A DNA stretch of 20,153 nucleotides from positions 1 through 20,153 of IMG/VR virus record IMGVR_UViG_3300021373_001468. The stretch is one strand, 5' to 3'. Below, piece after piece: positions 5,974 through 14,339 of this stretch (positions within the stretch are counted from its first letter, which is position 1; each line of letters opens with the position of its first letter). The DNA comes from a virus. A program made the translations under genes and the position numbers. Below the pieces are notes generated by a model. That model did no database searches and was not told the origin of the DNA. It was given only the letters and a program-made list of their open reading frames with translations.

Positions 5974-7466
5974 TCTGTATAATCCGTAATTAATTTCATT
6001 CCGTAATCGTTGTTACCTTCAGGAATTTCTATTCCTTCTTTGAAGATAAGTCTGTTAGACTTAAATGGTTCGTAATCAACAAAGTGATGCCATCTTCCAT
6101 ATTTCCAAACAACTTTTGCTACGTCTGGGTGCATATCTGCCAACATCTGACTCTTGTTAATTGTTCCATCAGTGTTGTAACCTTCTTTGTTTATCTTGTC
6201 TGAGTTTTCTGCATGATAAAACTCTGATGTATTACCACCTGCAACTGTTTGTGTAGCAGTTTTGCCTTGAAGAAATGCATTGAACTGAACTGTACAATCA
6301 CCATCTTTCAATACTCTCAAACACAAATCAGTATCTTCGTTATATCTACCTCTCCATCTATGCTTACAATCATTTCTGATTAAAAGGGCAGAATAGATTC
6401 TTGTGTTTGCTACGTAAGGTGGTCTGTATAAATCTGATGGTACAAAGAATCTATATTGAGGACCAGCAACAGGAATGTTTTCATATCTATCAACGAAGTC
6501 TTCCATTGCTTTAAAACCTACACCACTTTCAAATCGTATTCTTTGATTGTTATGTAATCTATAGAAGTCTGCAATGTTATCATCAAAGACCCAATGTGAA
6601 GTTGCACCAAGTTCAATACTATGGTCCCATGCCCAATTTCTGGCACGACCAGGTCCATCACCATGATTACTAAATGGGGCAACTAATAGTTCAGCATAAG
6701 TAATTTTGAACTTTTCAAGTGCTTCTTCGTATTGTGTTTTCTCTTGTGGTTCAATCACAATGTAATGAGGTATCTTCATACGATTGAATGACTTAGAAGT
6801 AATCATTGAATCATATCTTGTCTTTGATACAATGTACATTGGATATTTTGGTAAATCATGTCTATCTGGTTGAATCCATCTCAGATTAAAATTCTTAGGG
6901 AATACTTTTCTTGGGTGCCAGATTGCTTTTGTTTTATCATTGTATGTTTCGCCAAGTCTATTCTGTAGTTCTTTATATGCCTCTTCAGTTCTTATTTTAA
7001 TTGTAATTGACCTGTAAGATTCTATCTGAGGTTGATTGAACGATGGCATATTTTGCCAATGAAGACTGTATCTATTTTCTCTCGACAAATCAGTTCTTGG
7101 TTGTGGTTGTCTTTTTGGTTTGGCAACCATTCGTGATGTGTCTGCGATTGTAATAGGTTGCTCGTAAGTATCACCGAAAAAGTTTGTGTTAGGGTCTGCG
7201 AGTGGAAAGTAAGTTGATGTTTGTTTTGTATCAATATACTGACCTAGTTTCTCACAAAGGTCTTTGAATGAATCTAAGTCTTGTATATGGACAATTAAAT
7301 GTTTGTAATTACCTTCTAGTTCAGCATCTGATTTAGGTATCTCAGGCAAAACTGAAGCAAACTCTTCACCGTCTTCTGTAAATTTATCCAGTGTTGCTTT
7401 GTATTCGTCTTTAATTCTACCTTCTTTATCTAGGTAGTTATCATATTGTGCTGATTCTTTTACCAT
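5970..7466 (-). CDS. Putative DNA-hypermodification glycosyltransferase (TAGT-like)
   Basis: 498 residues in two parts. The N-terminal half holds two copies of a short beta-alpha unit (about 57-93 and 152-186), each of the form hydrophobic strand, x-FKDL/YKEL helix, then TST-YFP or TKAIWHP. I recall this unit beside ParB-like and DNA-modification proteins of phages. The C-terminal half (about 205-480) has VFDDN (293-297), a DxD-like metal/sugar-nucleotide site, and RGRYNEDTDLCLRVLKDG (372-389), matching the GT-A glycosyltransferases described as TET/JBP-associated (TAGT/GREB1-like). Those enzymes add sugars to oxidised or hydroxymethylated bases. No TET/JBP or hydroxymethylase gene is in the window, so the acceptor is unknown. 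It sits 2 bases after gp41 and overlaps the lipoprotein by 4 bases. A protein or capsule glycosyltransferase is the alternative. Confidence 0.65.
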   Translation of the reverse strand: MVKESAQYDNYLDKEGRIKDEYKATLDKFTEDGEEFASVLPEIPKSDAELEGNYKHLIVHIQDLDSFKDLCEKLGQYIDTKQTSTYFPLADPNTNFFGDTYEQPITIADTSRMVAKPKRQPQPRTDLSRENRYSLHWQNMPSFNQPQIESYRSITIKIRTEEAYKELQNRLGETYNDKTKAIWHPRKVFPKNFNLRWIQPDRHDLPKYPMYIVSKTRYDSMITSKSFNRMKIPHYIVIEPQEKTQYEEALEKFKITYAELLVAPFSNHGDGPGRARNWAWDHSIELGATSHWVFDDNIADFYRLHNNQRIRFESGVGFKAMEDFVDRYENIPVAGPQYRFFVPSDLYRPPYVANTRIYSALLIRNDCKHRWRGRYNEDTDLCLRVLKDGDCTVQFNAFLQGKTATQTVAGGNTSEFYHAENSDKINKEGYNTDGTINKSQMLADMHPDVAKVVWKYGRWHHFVDYEPFKSNRLIFKEGIEIPEGNNDYGMKLITDYTE

Positions 7467-7468
7467 AA

Positions 7469-8848
7469 TTATACCTTAAAATCACTAAATTTAGAATGCT
7501 GACCTTTATCAAAGATAGGTGTATCAGTATTGTCACTACTGTCGATGAGTTCTTCTTGTGCATCTTGTTCAACATCATAGAATTTCATTCTGCTTCTGTC
7601 GACACCGATAACAAATCGTTTGAAGATTGTAGGGTCATTATATCTGTTCTTCAATTGTTTTACGACCATCTGGTCAAGTTCTTCAAGTTCTTCACTTGTA
7701 ATCAATGCAAACATTAAGTCTGCTGTTGCTGGTAGACCAAATGATTCTGAAGTATCTTCAAGACCAATGTCTGTAGAACCATAACCACTTCTTGTAGTTT
7801 GTGTTGCACTAACAATAGGCACATCAAACTCAACTGCAAGACCACGAAGTTCTTCAGCAATACTCTTAACGAGTGTATAAGAGTTTGCACCAGAACCAGG
7901 TCGTACTCTATGACTTGCACAAATATTTAGGTAATCAATAAAAATCATATCTGGTCTGAAATCTTTTTTGATATCAAGTTCTTGCAATAGATGTCTGAAA
8001 TGTCCAACATGAGCCGATGCAGTTGGGTATTCTTTGACAATCAGTTTGCCATTTGTTTTGTTTTTCAGTCTTTCAATCTTTGTTGAGAATTGTTTCTTAG
8101 ATAGACTAGGTATATCTTTGATTGGAATGTTTAGAGTGTTTGCATCGATTCTCTCTGCAATCTTTTCTTCTGACATTTCAAGTGTGAGATATAATACGTT
8201 CTTACCCATGAGTAAACATGATGATGCATGATGACACATAAACATAGATTTACCAACACCTGTACCTGCAAGTAGAATGTTGAGTGTCTTGTTAGGAAGA
8301 CCACCTTTCGTAATCTTGTTAAAGTATTCTAAATCAAATGGTATCTTTTCTTCTTCTGTATTGTAGAACTCAAATCTATCATCTGCATCTTCAATGACAT
8401 CGTGACCGATGTGAGTATCAAATGATACAGATAATGCATCTTTGAGAAGTTCTGGTATTTCACCTGTAGACCTTTGAGACTTCTTATCAATAACTTCGAT
8501 AGAATCCATGACTGCAATATAGATTGCTCTGTCTTTACACCATGATTCTGTTTCGTCAACTAACCATTCTTGTGGTGTATCATCTGTTGATGAAAACGAG
8601 TCCAACAGTTTTTTTGATGAAGCAACTATGTTATCACTAACAGTAGTCACTTTATCAAGGTTGATAAGAAGTGCTTCAACTGTTGGACTCTTGGTGTAAT
8701 TGTCGAAATAATCTTTTGTAAGATTAAATACTAATTTATCTGTTTGGTCTGTAAAGTATTCTTCTTTAAGAAAGGGTATTACCTTTCGAGTGAATTCTTC
8801 ATTCTGAATCAGATTCTTCAGTATTGTCTGTTCTATTCTTGTTTCCAT
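7469..8848 (-). CDS. 41: Replicative DNA helicase, T4 gp41 (DnaB family)
   Basis: 459 residues, close to T4 gp41 (475). The N-terminal helical domain ([13 protein letters not shown], then [18 protein letters not shown]) and the RecA-like core align by eye with gp41: [18 protein letters not shown], then Walker A GTGVGKS (195-201), [13 protein letters not shown], Walker [11 protein letters not shown], and SATQTTRSG as the Gln-containing H3 motif. It unwinds the replication fork 5' to 3' as a hexamer with a primase. I start at ATG 8848 (METRIEQ) rather than a TTG seven codons earlier, by fit with gp41. Even so it overlaps the uvsX 3' end by 50 bases. Gene order uvsX-41 matches T4-like phages. 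Confidence 0.93.
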   Translation of the reverse strand: METRIEQTILKNLIQNEEFTRKVIPFLKEEYFTDQTDKLVFNLTKDYFDNYTKSPTVEALLINLDKVTTVSDNIVASSKKLLDSFSSTDDTPQEWLVDETESWCKDRAIYIAVMDSIEVIDKKSQRSTGEIPELLKDALSVSFDTHIGHDVIEDADDRFEFYNTEEEKIPFDLEYFNKITKGGLPNKTLNILLAGTGVGKSMFMCHHASSCLLMGKNVLYLTLEMSEEKIAERIDANTLNIPIKDIPSLSKKQFSTKIERLKNKTNGKLIVKEYPTASAHVGHFRHLLQELDIKKDFRPDMIFIDYLNICASHRVRPGSGANSYTLVKSIAEELRGLAVEFDVPIVSATQTTRSGYGSTDIGLEDTSESFGLPATADLMFALITSEELEELDQMVVKQLKNRYNDPTIFKRFVIGVDRSRMKFYDVEQDAQEELIDSSDNTDTPIFDKGQHSKFSDFKV

Positions 8849-9851
8849 ATTTAAAATAATCCTGTACAACTGTTTCTAATCTTTCCATAACTTCTGGTGT
8901 GAAGTATTTTTCTGGATTGTTATTGATTGTTTTACCGAACTCTGTTTTGCCATTCGGTAATTCAACTCTCGTTGATGCCTTCTTAAAGACACCACTTGCT
9001 AATGCTAGGTCAAGTAAACCATAATATCTGTCTAGACCTTTATCGTATGTCAATCTAACATCTACGATTCTGTTCTCTACAGTCAATCTACTTTTTGCAT
9101 TCTTACAGTGAATTATATTTCCAATAATTTCTGTTCCTTCTTTTTCTTTCTTCTTAGAAAGATAGATAATTGATGATGCGGCATATTTAAGACCTGACCC
9201 ACCACCCATTTCTTTTTGAGGGAACATTGAACCAATCACATCATAAGTATGATTCGTTACTATCATTGGCACACCAGCACGACCTAACTTAAGAGTAAGA
9301 ACTCTGAATGCACCTTTTGTGATTTGGGCACGAGTCATATCTTTAGTTTCTTTACCTTCTGCTGTATCTTCGATTTCTTTTGTAGTTGATAACATACCAA
9401 GTGAATCTAAGACAAACATCATTTTAGGTCTATCTTTCTCTGGTGTTTCAAGATATCTATCAAGAATATTGATTGCCTGATTTCTGAATTCTTGAACTGT
9501 TACTACAGGCACGATAACAATTCTACTTGAATCGATTCCTCTCTCTTCAATCATATCTTTTGTGATTGCAGATTCAGATTCGAAATACATTACTGCCGCC
9601 TCAGGATTATCTTCTAAGAACTGTTTGACCATTCCTAATGCAAAGAATGTTTTACCAGTTGCAGATTCACCTGCGATTGCTGTAATCTTGTTTGAAGGAA
9701 GTCCACCGTGTAGTGAACCACTTAATAAAGCATTGAAGATGTAAGAACCTGTATCAACAAAGGCATCTACATCTCCTGCGGCAACACCATCAGCAACGAC
9801 ATTTGCATATTCGTTACCTGTTGCTTTTACTAAATCATCTATAAATTTCAT
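8799..9851 (-). CDS. uvsX: UvsX recombinase (RecA family)
   Basis: 350 residues; T4 UvsX is 391. The first 50 residues end in [20 protein letters not shown], followed by Walker A GESATGKT (61-68), Walker [12 protein letters not shown], and the DNA-binding loop region [19 protein letters not shown] with [13 protein letters not shown] after it. The family forms ATP-dependent filaments on single-stranded DNA for strand exchange and recombination-dependent replication. The ATG at 9851 is chosen over a GTG two codons earlier because GAGG lies six bases before it. The gene has its own sigma70-like promoter and runs into gp41 with a 50-base overlap, so helicase translation is probably coupled to it. 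The C-terminus is acidic (NTEESDSE), as in RecA proteins. Confidence 0.93.
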   Translation of the reverse strand: MKFIDDLVKATGNEYANVVADGVAAGDVDAFVDTGSYIFNALLSGSLHGGLPSNKITAIAGESATGKTFFALGMVKQFLEDNPEAAVMYFESESAITKDMIEERGIDSSRIVIVPVVTVQEFRNQAINILDRYLETPEKDRPKMMFVLDSLGMLSTTKEIEDTAEGKETKDMTRAQITKGAFRVLTLKLGRAGVPMIVTNHTYDVIGSMFPQKEMGGGSGLKYAASSIIYLSKKKEKEGTEIIGNIIHCKNAKSRLTVENRIVDVRLTYDKGLDRYYGLLDLALASGVFKKASTRVELPNGKTEFGKTINNNPEKYFTPEVMERLETVVQDYFKYGNKNRTDNTEESDSE

Positions 9852-9881
9852 AAGCACCTCGTTTCATAATTTATCTAGTCC

Positions 9882-9910
9882 AGTATACTAGCGTTTTATG
9901 AAAATTACAA
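9882..9910 (-). promoter_or_regulatory. Sigma70-like promoter for uvsX
   Basis: Minus strand: TTGTAA (9910-9905), 17-base spacer, TATACT (9887-9882). Predicted +1 is about 9875, leaving a 24-base leader with a CGAGG ribosome-binding site. A short inverted repeat CTAGT-N7-ACTAG overlaps the -10. Confidence 0.6.
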
Positions 9911-9918
9911 GAGGGTTT

Positions 9919-10074
9919 TTATTCTTCGTTTATTGAATCTTTTATTGAATCACATTTGGTGTGTTCTTTCATCATTTCTAAAAGAACTTTAACATTGGTT
10001 TCTAAGTGAATTATAAAACCGAATATTATTGCAATCATTAAAATATAAAAACAATCGATTGGAGATACAATCAT
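9919..10074 (-). CDS. Small single-pass membrane protein
   Basis: 51 residues from ATG 10074, which overlaps the TGA of the upstream nuclease gene as ATGA. The sequence starts MIVSPIDC and has one strongly hydrophobic span, FYILMIAIIFGFIIHL (about 9-24), followed by a charged cytoplasmic-type tail rich in Lys and Glu. It fills the gap between the nuclease and the uvsX promoter and ends just upstream of the uvsX -35. One membrane span plus a soluble helix fits small phage membrane regulators (holin/antiholin or superinfection immunity types), but a single span and 51 residues do not identify one. Existence is supported by the coupled start and the lack of internal stops; function is unknown. 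Confidence 0.6.
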   Translation of the reverse strand: MIVSPIDCFYILMIAIIFGFIIHLETNVKVLLEMMKEHTKCDSIKDSINEE

Positions 10075-10511
10075 AGTTCTACCGTTCCGTTTGCGACTAG
10101 AACATTTCTATTTTTTAAATGTTGTTCTGCTATTTCTTCTTTGTTGCCACCACCATAGTCAACTGCATGATTATCATCAATCATTTGCTGATTGATTGAA
10201 ATTTCTGTTTCGTAAACAGGATGTCCTTCGGCATAGTGAGCGAATATTTCACCAAGAATTCTACCAAACTTTCCTTTGTCGTGAGACATTAAAGATAATC
10301 TCTCAGCACCACTTAAAAGTTTCTTTAGATGAGCTTTTGATGCTTTACCAAATTTCTTTTCTACTAAGTCTCTTGTTCTAGATTCTGGTGTATCGATTCC
10401 CATCATTCTGACCCTTTGCTTTTTGTAGGTCATTCCAAATCCTAAATCGATATCAACATCTACTGTATCACCATCAACAACTTTTACAACTTTAATATTA
10501 TATTCGTACAT
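10071..10511 (-). CDS. Staphylococcal-nuclease-family thermonuclease
   Basis: 146 residues, nearly the length of mature micrococcal nuclease. VVDGDTVDVDIDLG (11-24) is the OB-fold calcium site region. RVRMMGIDTPES gives R35, D40, T41 and E43, the same numbers as in the staphylococcal enzyme, and GRILGEI supplies R84 as the counterpart of R87. All catalytic residues are present. Unlike the secreted bacterial enzyme there is no signal peptide, so it would act inside the infected cell, for example in degrading host DNA or trimming nucleic acids. It follows the DNA polymerase by 8 bases, with a late-like box overlapping the polymerase stop, and overlaps the small membrane gene by 4 bases. Confidence 0.88.
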   Translation of the reverse strand: MYEYNIKVVKVVDGDTVDVDIDLGFGMTYKKQRVRMMGIDTPESRTRDLVEKKFGKASKAHLKKLLSGAERLSLMSHDKGKFGRILGEIFAHYAEGHPVYETEISINQQMIDDNHAVDYGGGNKEEIAEQHLKNRNVLVANGTVEL

Positions 10512-10516
10512 ACTTT

Positions 10517-10524
10517 TATTTATG
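10517..10524 (-). promoter_or_regulatory. T4-late-like promoter box CATAAATA
   Basis: CATAAATA on the minus strand spans the stop codon of the polymerase gene. With T4 spacing, +1 is 10511, the A of the nuclease ATG; only AAAGT separates box and start. Same geometry as 918-925, which argues against chance, although the first bases are also constrained by the polymerase C-terminus. Confidence 0.5.
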
Positions 10525-13033
10525 CAAAGAAAGAATCTAAACTTGCTACTGGTTCTACATTCCAGTTAATTAAGTTTACAATGTTCTTTAATGGTTCTGT
10601 AAATGATTTATCAAACTGCATATCATAATCTATGAATCTATGTAAATCAAATTCTCTCGGTAAACTTGTAGTAAATGAAATGACATTCTCATTGATTGGA
10701 TTAGGTAATGTAAGATATGTGAAATGTACTTTGTCTGAGTTCTTAATCATTTCATATCTCATATCTAAGTTCTTTGAAGTCAAAAGATTATTGTATAATA
10801 GAGAACCTCTGACGTGAATCGGTGTTCCTTTCGCATAGATTGAATTAGGGTCTGAGTATTGAGCCAGACCTTTGCAACCTCTAGGGAATGCAACTTCTTC
10901 TGGTGGTAGATTTCTAAATTCTTTTCGTGCTGTCTCTACGAATTCCCACAAGTCTTGTTCAGTCTGAGTCATAACAACATTCAATGCTTCAGTAAGTTTA
11001 TTACGAACCCATTGTGGTGTTGATGACTTTGCAGTTTCGATACCCATCATTTTAAGTTTTGGTTTTGCTAAACGAACACCTTCGTTATCATAAACATTCA
11101 GAATGTATCTTTTCTTTGCAGTCCAGATACCTTTGTCTGCTATTACTTCTCTGCCCATTTGCATCTTTTGTTGAAATGCGTTTGTGTATTCTGCAAGTTC
11201 ATCAAAACCTTGTGCAAGAACTTTTTCTATTTCTACTTCTACTTTTGTTAAGAAGTCAATCACTTTGTCTTTTGGTGCATCTGGCATAATTTGATTTACA
11301 AATTTGTCCATTGTGATATAAACTGAATCAGTGTCCATTGCAATGACATAATCTTCATTGTCTGTTTTAAGAATCTTATTCAGATATTCATTGATTGTTT
11401 TCTCTGACCATTTGATAATCATTTGACCTGATGTTGTGATTGCTTCTGCTAAGTCAATACTAAAAAATGCGAAGTATTGATTTGCCATAGCACCATAGGC
11501 AGAGTTCAATGCAATCTTACGAACCATCTGATTATTGAATGCACGTTTGATAAGTGTATCAAGTTCTTTTTTACGTTTTGGGTCATCGCATGTCTGTAGT
11601 TCTTTTTGATACTCAATCATCTTACCTTTCCATTCTTTACGTTCTTCGTAGAATGTTTCCATCAGTTCTGGGAACATACCTTGCTTATCACGTGAAAATA
11701 GAACACCGTTTGGTGCAACTGTTGTATTAGTTTGTTTACAGTAAGATAAATCACATTCTTTGTTAAGTAATCTATCAACATTCACATCTTCTCTATGACC
11801 TCGAACAAGTTTCTCAGGTGAGATATTGTATTGCATAATGATATGTGGATATAGAGAGTTCAAATCAAAAGACATAACCCAATCATGACCACCAACTTGT
11901 GGTTCTTTGACATATGCACCTACGATAGGTTTCATCTTATCATTGCCAGATTTCAATCTCTGAGGTGGGGTTTGAATGCCTTGGTCTTTTAAGAAGTTGT
12001 ATATAATTGTTTCCCAATACTTCACTGTGCCGAACGTATCTTCATAGTTACATTTGGCAGTATATGCCTGAGACATTACAAGTTCCATAAACCCTAGTTT
12101 GTCATCAAGTTCTTCAACGAGAACTACGTCACGGACATTGTATTCTAAAAACTTTGCATAATCTTGTTTGTACAATGTATGAAGTGAGCCATATTCTGAG
12201 TAATCTAGTTTACCTTTGCCAAGCTCAACTTGAGCAATGTGTTCTAATCTATATGACTCTTGGTTAACGAATGTTTTCTTTCTGTAGATTTCAAGATAGT
12301 CAAGGACATTTATACCAACTAGGTCATAGACTTGTTGCTTCTGATAACCCATTGTAGTAAACTCACGAACATTCGTTTGATTCCATGGAGAAAGTTTTTT
12401 ATGCTCACCTTCACCTATTATTCTATCAATACGATTGCAAAGATAAGTGATATCAAAACTGTTTACATTCCAACCTGTGATAACATCAAAGTTTGATGTT
12501 CTCCAATACTTAATGAATTTTGTAAGTAAATCGAATTCGTTTGTGCAATCAACATAGATAACATCTGTTTTATTATGTTCCCATGGACCGATGCCGAAGA
12601 CTACAGTTTCTTTTTTGAATGGTTTGATTGAGATTGCATTGACTTTTTCAGATGCCAACATTGGTTCTGGAAAACCATTTTCACATTCACATTCTATATC
12701 AAGTGTTGCTATTCTAATTTTATTAAAGTCCCAATCAACATCACCTTGAAATCTATCTGATATGTAAGTGTAAAGATATTTGTCATAACCATGAATCTCA
12801 AAACCTTCAACACCATCATACTTCTCTCTAAACTTTCTTGCACCACCCATTGAGTTGAGTTCTACAACTTCTAAGTATCTGCCGTCTAAAGATTTGTAAG
12901 GTGTTTCACCTTTCTTTGAGGGAATGAAATGCTTTGGTCGATAACTGACCTGCAATTTCTGTTTCTTGTTTCCTTGATAACCTGTGACTAGAATCTTGTC
13001 ACGAGTACGTGCAACGTTAGTATAAAAATCCAT
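10520..13033 (-). CDS. 43: Family B DNA polymerase, T4 gp43
   Basis: 837 residues; T4 gp43 is 898. Proofreading exonuclease: Exo I LDIECE (D112, E114), Exo II GWNVNSFD (187-194), Exo III EYNVRD (297-302). Polymerase: motif A SFDLNSLYPHI (D390), motif B KIALNSAYG (506-514), motif C MDTDS (D567, D569). The protein ends SLDSFFA, resembling the C-terminal clamp-binding peptide of T4/RB69 gp43. It is the replicative polymerase, working with gp41 and the (unseen) clamp. ATG 13033 lacks a normal ribosome-binding site; a -10-like TATACT lies six bases upstream, and a 6-bp hairpin abuts the ATG. Complete, with no intein or split, unlike some marine phage polymerases. Confidence 0.96.
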   Translation of the reverse strand: MDFYTNVARTRDKILVTGYQGNKKQKLQVSYRPKHFIPSKKGETPYKSLDGRYLEVVELNSMGGARKFREKYDGVEGFEIHGYDKYLYTYISDRFQGDVDWDFNKIRIATLDIECECENGFPEPMLASEKVNAISIKPFKKETVVFGIGPWEHNKTDVIYVDCTNEFDLLTKFIKYWRTSNFDVITGWNVNSFDITYLCNRIDRIIGEGEHKKLSPWNQTNVREFTTMGYQKQQVYDLVGINVLDYLEIYRKKTFVNQESYRLEHIAQVELGKGKLDYSEYGSLHTLYKQDYAKFLEYNVRDVVLVEELDDKLGFMELVMSQAYTAKCNYEDTFGTVKYWETIIYNFLKDQGIQTPPQRLKSGNDKMKPIVGAYVKEPQVGGHDWVMSFDLNSLYPHIIMQYNISPEKLVRGHREDVNVDRLLNKECDLSYCKQTNTTVAPNGVLFSRDKQGMFPELMETFYEERKEWKGKMIEYQKELQTCDDPKRKKELDTLIKRAFNNQMVRKIALNSAYGAMANQYFAFFSIDLAEAITTSGQMIIKWSEKTINEYLNKILKTDNEDYVIAMDTDSVYITMDKFVNQIMPDAPKDKVIDFLTKVEVEIEKVLAQGFDELAEYTNAFQQKMQMGREVIADKGIWTAKKRYILNVYDNEGVRLAKPKLKMMGIETAKSSTPQWVRNKLTEALNVVMTQTEQDLWEFVETARKEFRNLPPEEVAFPRGCKGLAQYSDPNSIYAKGTPIHVRGSLLYNNLLTSKNLDMRYEMIKNSDKVHFTYLTLPNPINENVISFTTSLPREFDLHRFIDYDMQFDKSFTEPLKNIVNLINWNVEPVASLDSFFA

Positions 13034-13049
13034 GTAGTAAGTATACTAC
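13034..13049 (-). promoter_or_regulatory. Inverted repeat and -10-like element abutting the polymerase ATG
   Basis: The minus strand has GTAGTA-TACT-TACTAC, a perfect 6-base inverted repeat with a 4-base loop ending immediately before ATG 13033. It contains TATACT (13045-13040), a plausible -10, but the region 17 bases further up (TATTAA) is a poor -35. If transcribed, the hairpin would sit where T4 gp43 binds its own mRNA; if not, it may be an operator. Confidence 0.45.
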
Positions 13050-13054
13050 AAATA

Positions 13055-13294
13055 CTATTCGTTTAATAGTGACTTTTCTGTATATTCTGAAAAATGTTTT
13101 TTTACTACGTCTTTTAAATCTTCGTAATGAGCAATCTGCTCTAATTCTTTTTCGATTGTTTCAATATGGTCACCATGCTCTGCAACTCCTACTGAATTTT
13201 TGCATTGAACTAAAATGTTTGCTTTATGTTTTGCAATGTGACCATCTGCATGAGCAACTACACCTTTTAGAATTTCATTTGTCATATCTTTCAT
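13055..13294 (-). CDS. Small conserved-type phage protein
   Basis: 79 residues, starting MKDMTNEILKGVVAHADGHI; two bases after the stop of the preceding gene, with GAGGTGC upstream as ribosome-binding site (within the preceding gene's 3' end). It is His-rich in the first half (HADGHIAKHK, AEHGDHIE) and Glu/Lys-rich helical in the second. I recall similar His/Asp-rich short proteins next to replication genes of T4-like marine phages but cannot name a family. The His/Asp spacing could bind metal, though no defined motif is present. Position, immediately before the polymerase, suggests a replication-associated role, by context only. Confidence 0.75.
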   Translation of the reverse strand: MKDMTNEILKGVVAHADGHIAKHKANILVQCKNSVGVAEHGDHIETIEKELEQIAHYEDLKDVVKKHFSEYTEKSLLNE

Positions 13295-13296
13295 AA

Positions 13297-13593
13297 TTAA
13301 GCACCTCTTTTTTTGTTGCCAGTTGCAACTTTAAAATTAGTTTCTAATTGTGGTTTTGGTTCAAAAACTGTTTGTATTTGGTGTGCTTCAATGATAAACT
13401 CATAATCTTTTGCATAAGGAATCCATGGTGCAAAGTTTACATTCATCTGCCCATCTGCGGCATCTGTTATCATAATCTGTGGTTCTATAATTTCAACTGA
13501 ACCATCCTCTAACTCTTTACAGAATCCCATCAATACTTCTCTTGATGCAAGTCTTACACATAAGACTTTATAATCATCGTATACACTAAGCAT
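13297..13593 (-). CDS. Sm-like-looking conserved phage protein
   Basis: 98 residues. The N-terminus MLSVYDDYKVLCVRLASREVLMG, followed by an acidic turn, then SVEIIEPQIMIT, has the strand pattern of an Sm1-type fold (conserved hydrophobic strands, x-G-x, then D/N-bearing strand). A second beta-rich stretch NFAPWIPYAKDYEFIIEAHQIQTV follows. From memory, proteins with this MLSV...VLMG...PWIPY pattern are common hypotheticals in T4-like cyanophages. The C-terminus is short and basic (KVATGNKKRGA). An RNA-binding role would follow if the fold is right; this is inference from pattern alone. It overlaps the lysozyme gene by 8 bases and precedes the 79-residue gene by 2. Confidence 0.75.
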   Translation of the reverse strand: MLSVYDDYKVLCVRLASREVLMGFCKELEDGSVEIIEPQIMITDAADGQMNVNFAPWIPYAKDYEFIIEAHQIQTVFEPKPQLETNFKVATGNKKRGA

Positions 13594-14041
13594 TTCTTAC
13601 CATCTCCTGTAGTTCTACTGAACGTCTTCCTACTTGGCCGAACCATTTTGAATCTTCCATTTCAACTGCTACTTTTTCCCAATCGCATTCAACAACACCT
13701 TTCCACATGTTATTAAACTTACTGAATCTACTTCCACCTAAGTTGAAACACATGTTAACTAATACGTGTTGTATATTTTCGGGAAGTGCATAGAAGTCTT
13801 CTCCACCTTTTGACTCAAATAGTTTTATTGTTTCTTCTAAATGGTCTTGAAAATCATGAGCATAAACTTCATCTACTCTTTTTTGAGTGACTTCTGTTCC
13901 CTCAGGTTGACCAAACTCTGGGTCTGTTTCTCTGACTAAATGTCCTACACCAAATGTAAGGTAACCAAGTGAGTCTTTGTATATTTCTAAGACTTCGCCT
14001 TCGTGTCTTTTAATCTGTTCCTTCAATAGTTCTTTGTTCAT
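13586..14041 (-). CDS. T4-type lysozyme (endolysin, GH24)
   Basis: 151 residues; T4 lysozyme is 164. HEGEVLEIYKDSLGYLTFGVGH carries the catalytic triad E14, D23, T29 with the same spacing as T4 E11, D20, T26. Later VLVNMCFNLGG and WFGQVGRRSVELQEMV match the helical C-terminal lobe of the family. It cleaves the MurNAc-GlcNAc bond of peptidoglycan. No signal peptide is visible, so release would need a holin, and none is evident beside it. It is embedded in an operon with an unusually long 32-base overlap upstream and 8-base overlap downstream, so its translation probably depends on the upstream gene. A tail-associated lysozyme is unlikely because no other domain is fused. Confidence 0.9.
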   Translation of the reverse strand: MNKELLKEQIKRHEGEVLEIYKDSLGYLTFGVGHLVRETDPEFGQPEGTEVTQKRVDEVYAHDFQDHLEETIKLFESKGGEDFYALPENIQHVLVNMCFNLGGSRFSKFNNMWKGVVECDWEKVAVEMEDSKWFGQVGRRSVELQEMVRNA

Positions 14042-14339
14042 CGTTTATTTGTTCCTTAGATAATTGTTCTTTGAGAATCTCTTGTAAGATATCTCCCATA
14101 AGTTCTTGTAATTCATCATTATTTAGTAGTCCATTGATTGCTTCTTCTGTCTCTTCAACACCTTCAGGCAGTCTACGAATTGTTCTATCAAAGTTGATTT
14201 GTGGTTCACCTTCTACAAATTGTACTTTACCATATTGATACACTAAACCTTTGAATTCACCAGATATGATTTCAATACCTGCATCTTTTTCAAATGGGTT
14301 TTCTACAACTTGATATAATTTACCGAATAATTTATCCAT
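14010..14339 (-). CDS. Unknown phage protein with KOW-like N-terminus
   Basis: 109 residues. The first half, with GIEIISGEFKGLVYQYG and then VQFVEGEPQINFDRTIRRLP, is beta-rich and resembles a small SH3/KOW-like barrel (hydrophobic strand, G-x-FKG turn, strand). The second half is Glu/Leu-rich amphipathic helix (about 63-105), likely for oligomer contact. There are no catalytic motifs, no Cys, and no signal. It overlaps the acetyltransferase by 8 bases upstream and lysozyme by 32 bases downstream. I do not recognise a named family; the fold comment is by eye only. Confidence 0.7.
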   Translation of the reverse strand: MDKLFGKLYQVVENPFEKDAGIEIISGEFKGLVYQYGKVQFVEGEPQINFDRTIRRLPEGVEETEEAINGLLNNDELQELMGDILQEILKEQLSKEQINDEQRTIEGTD

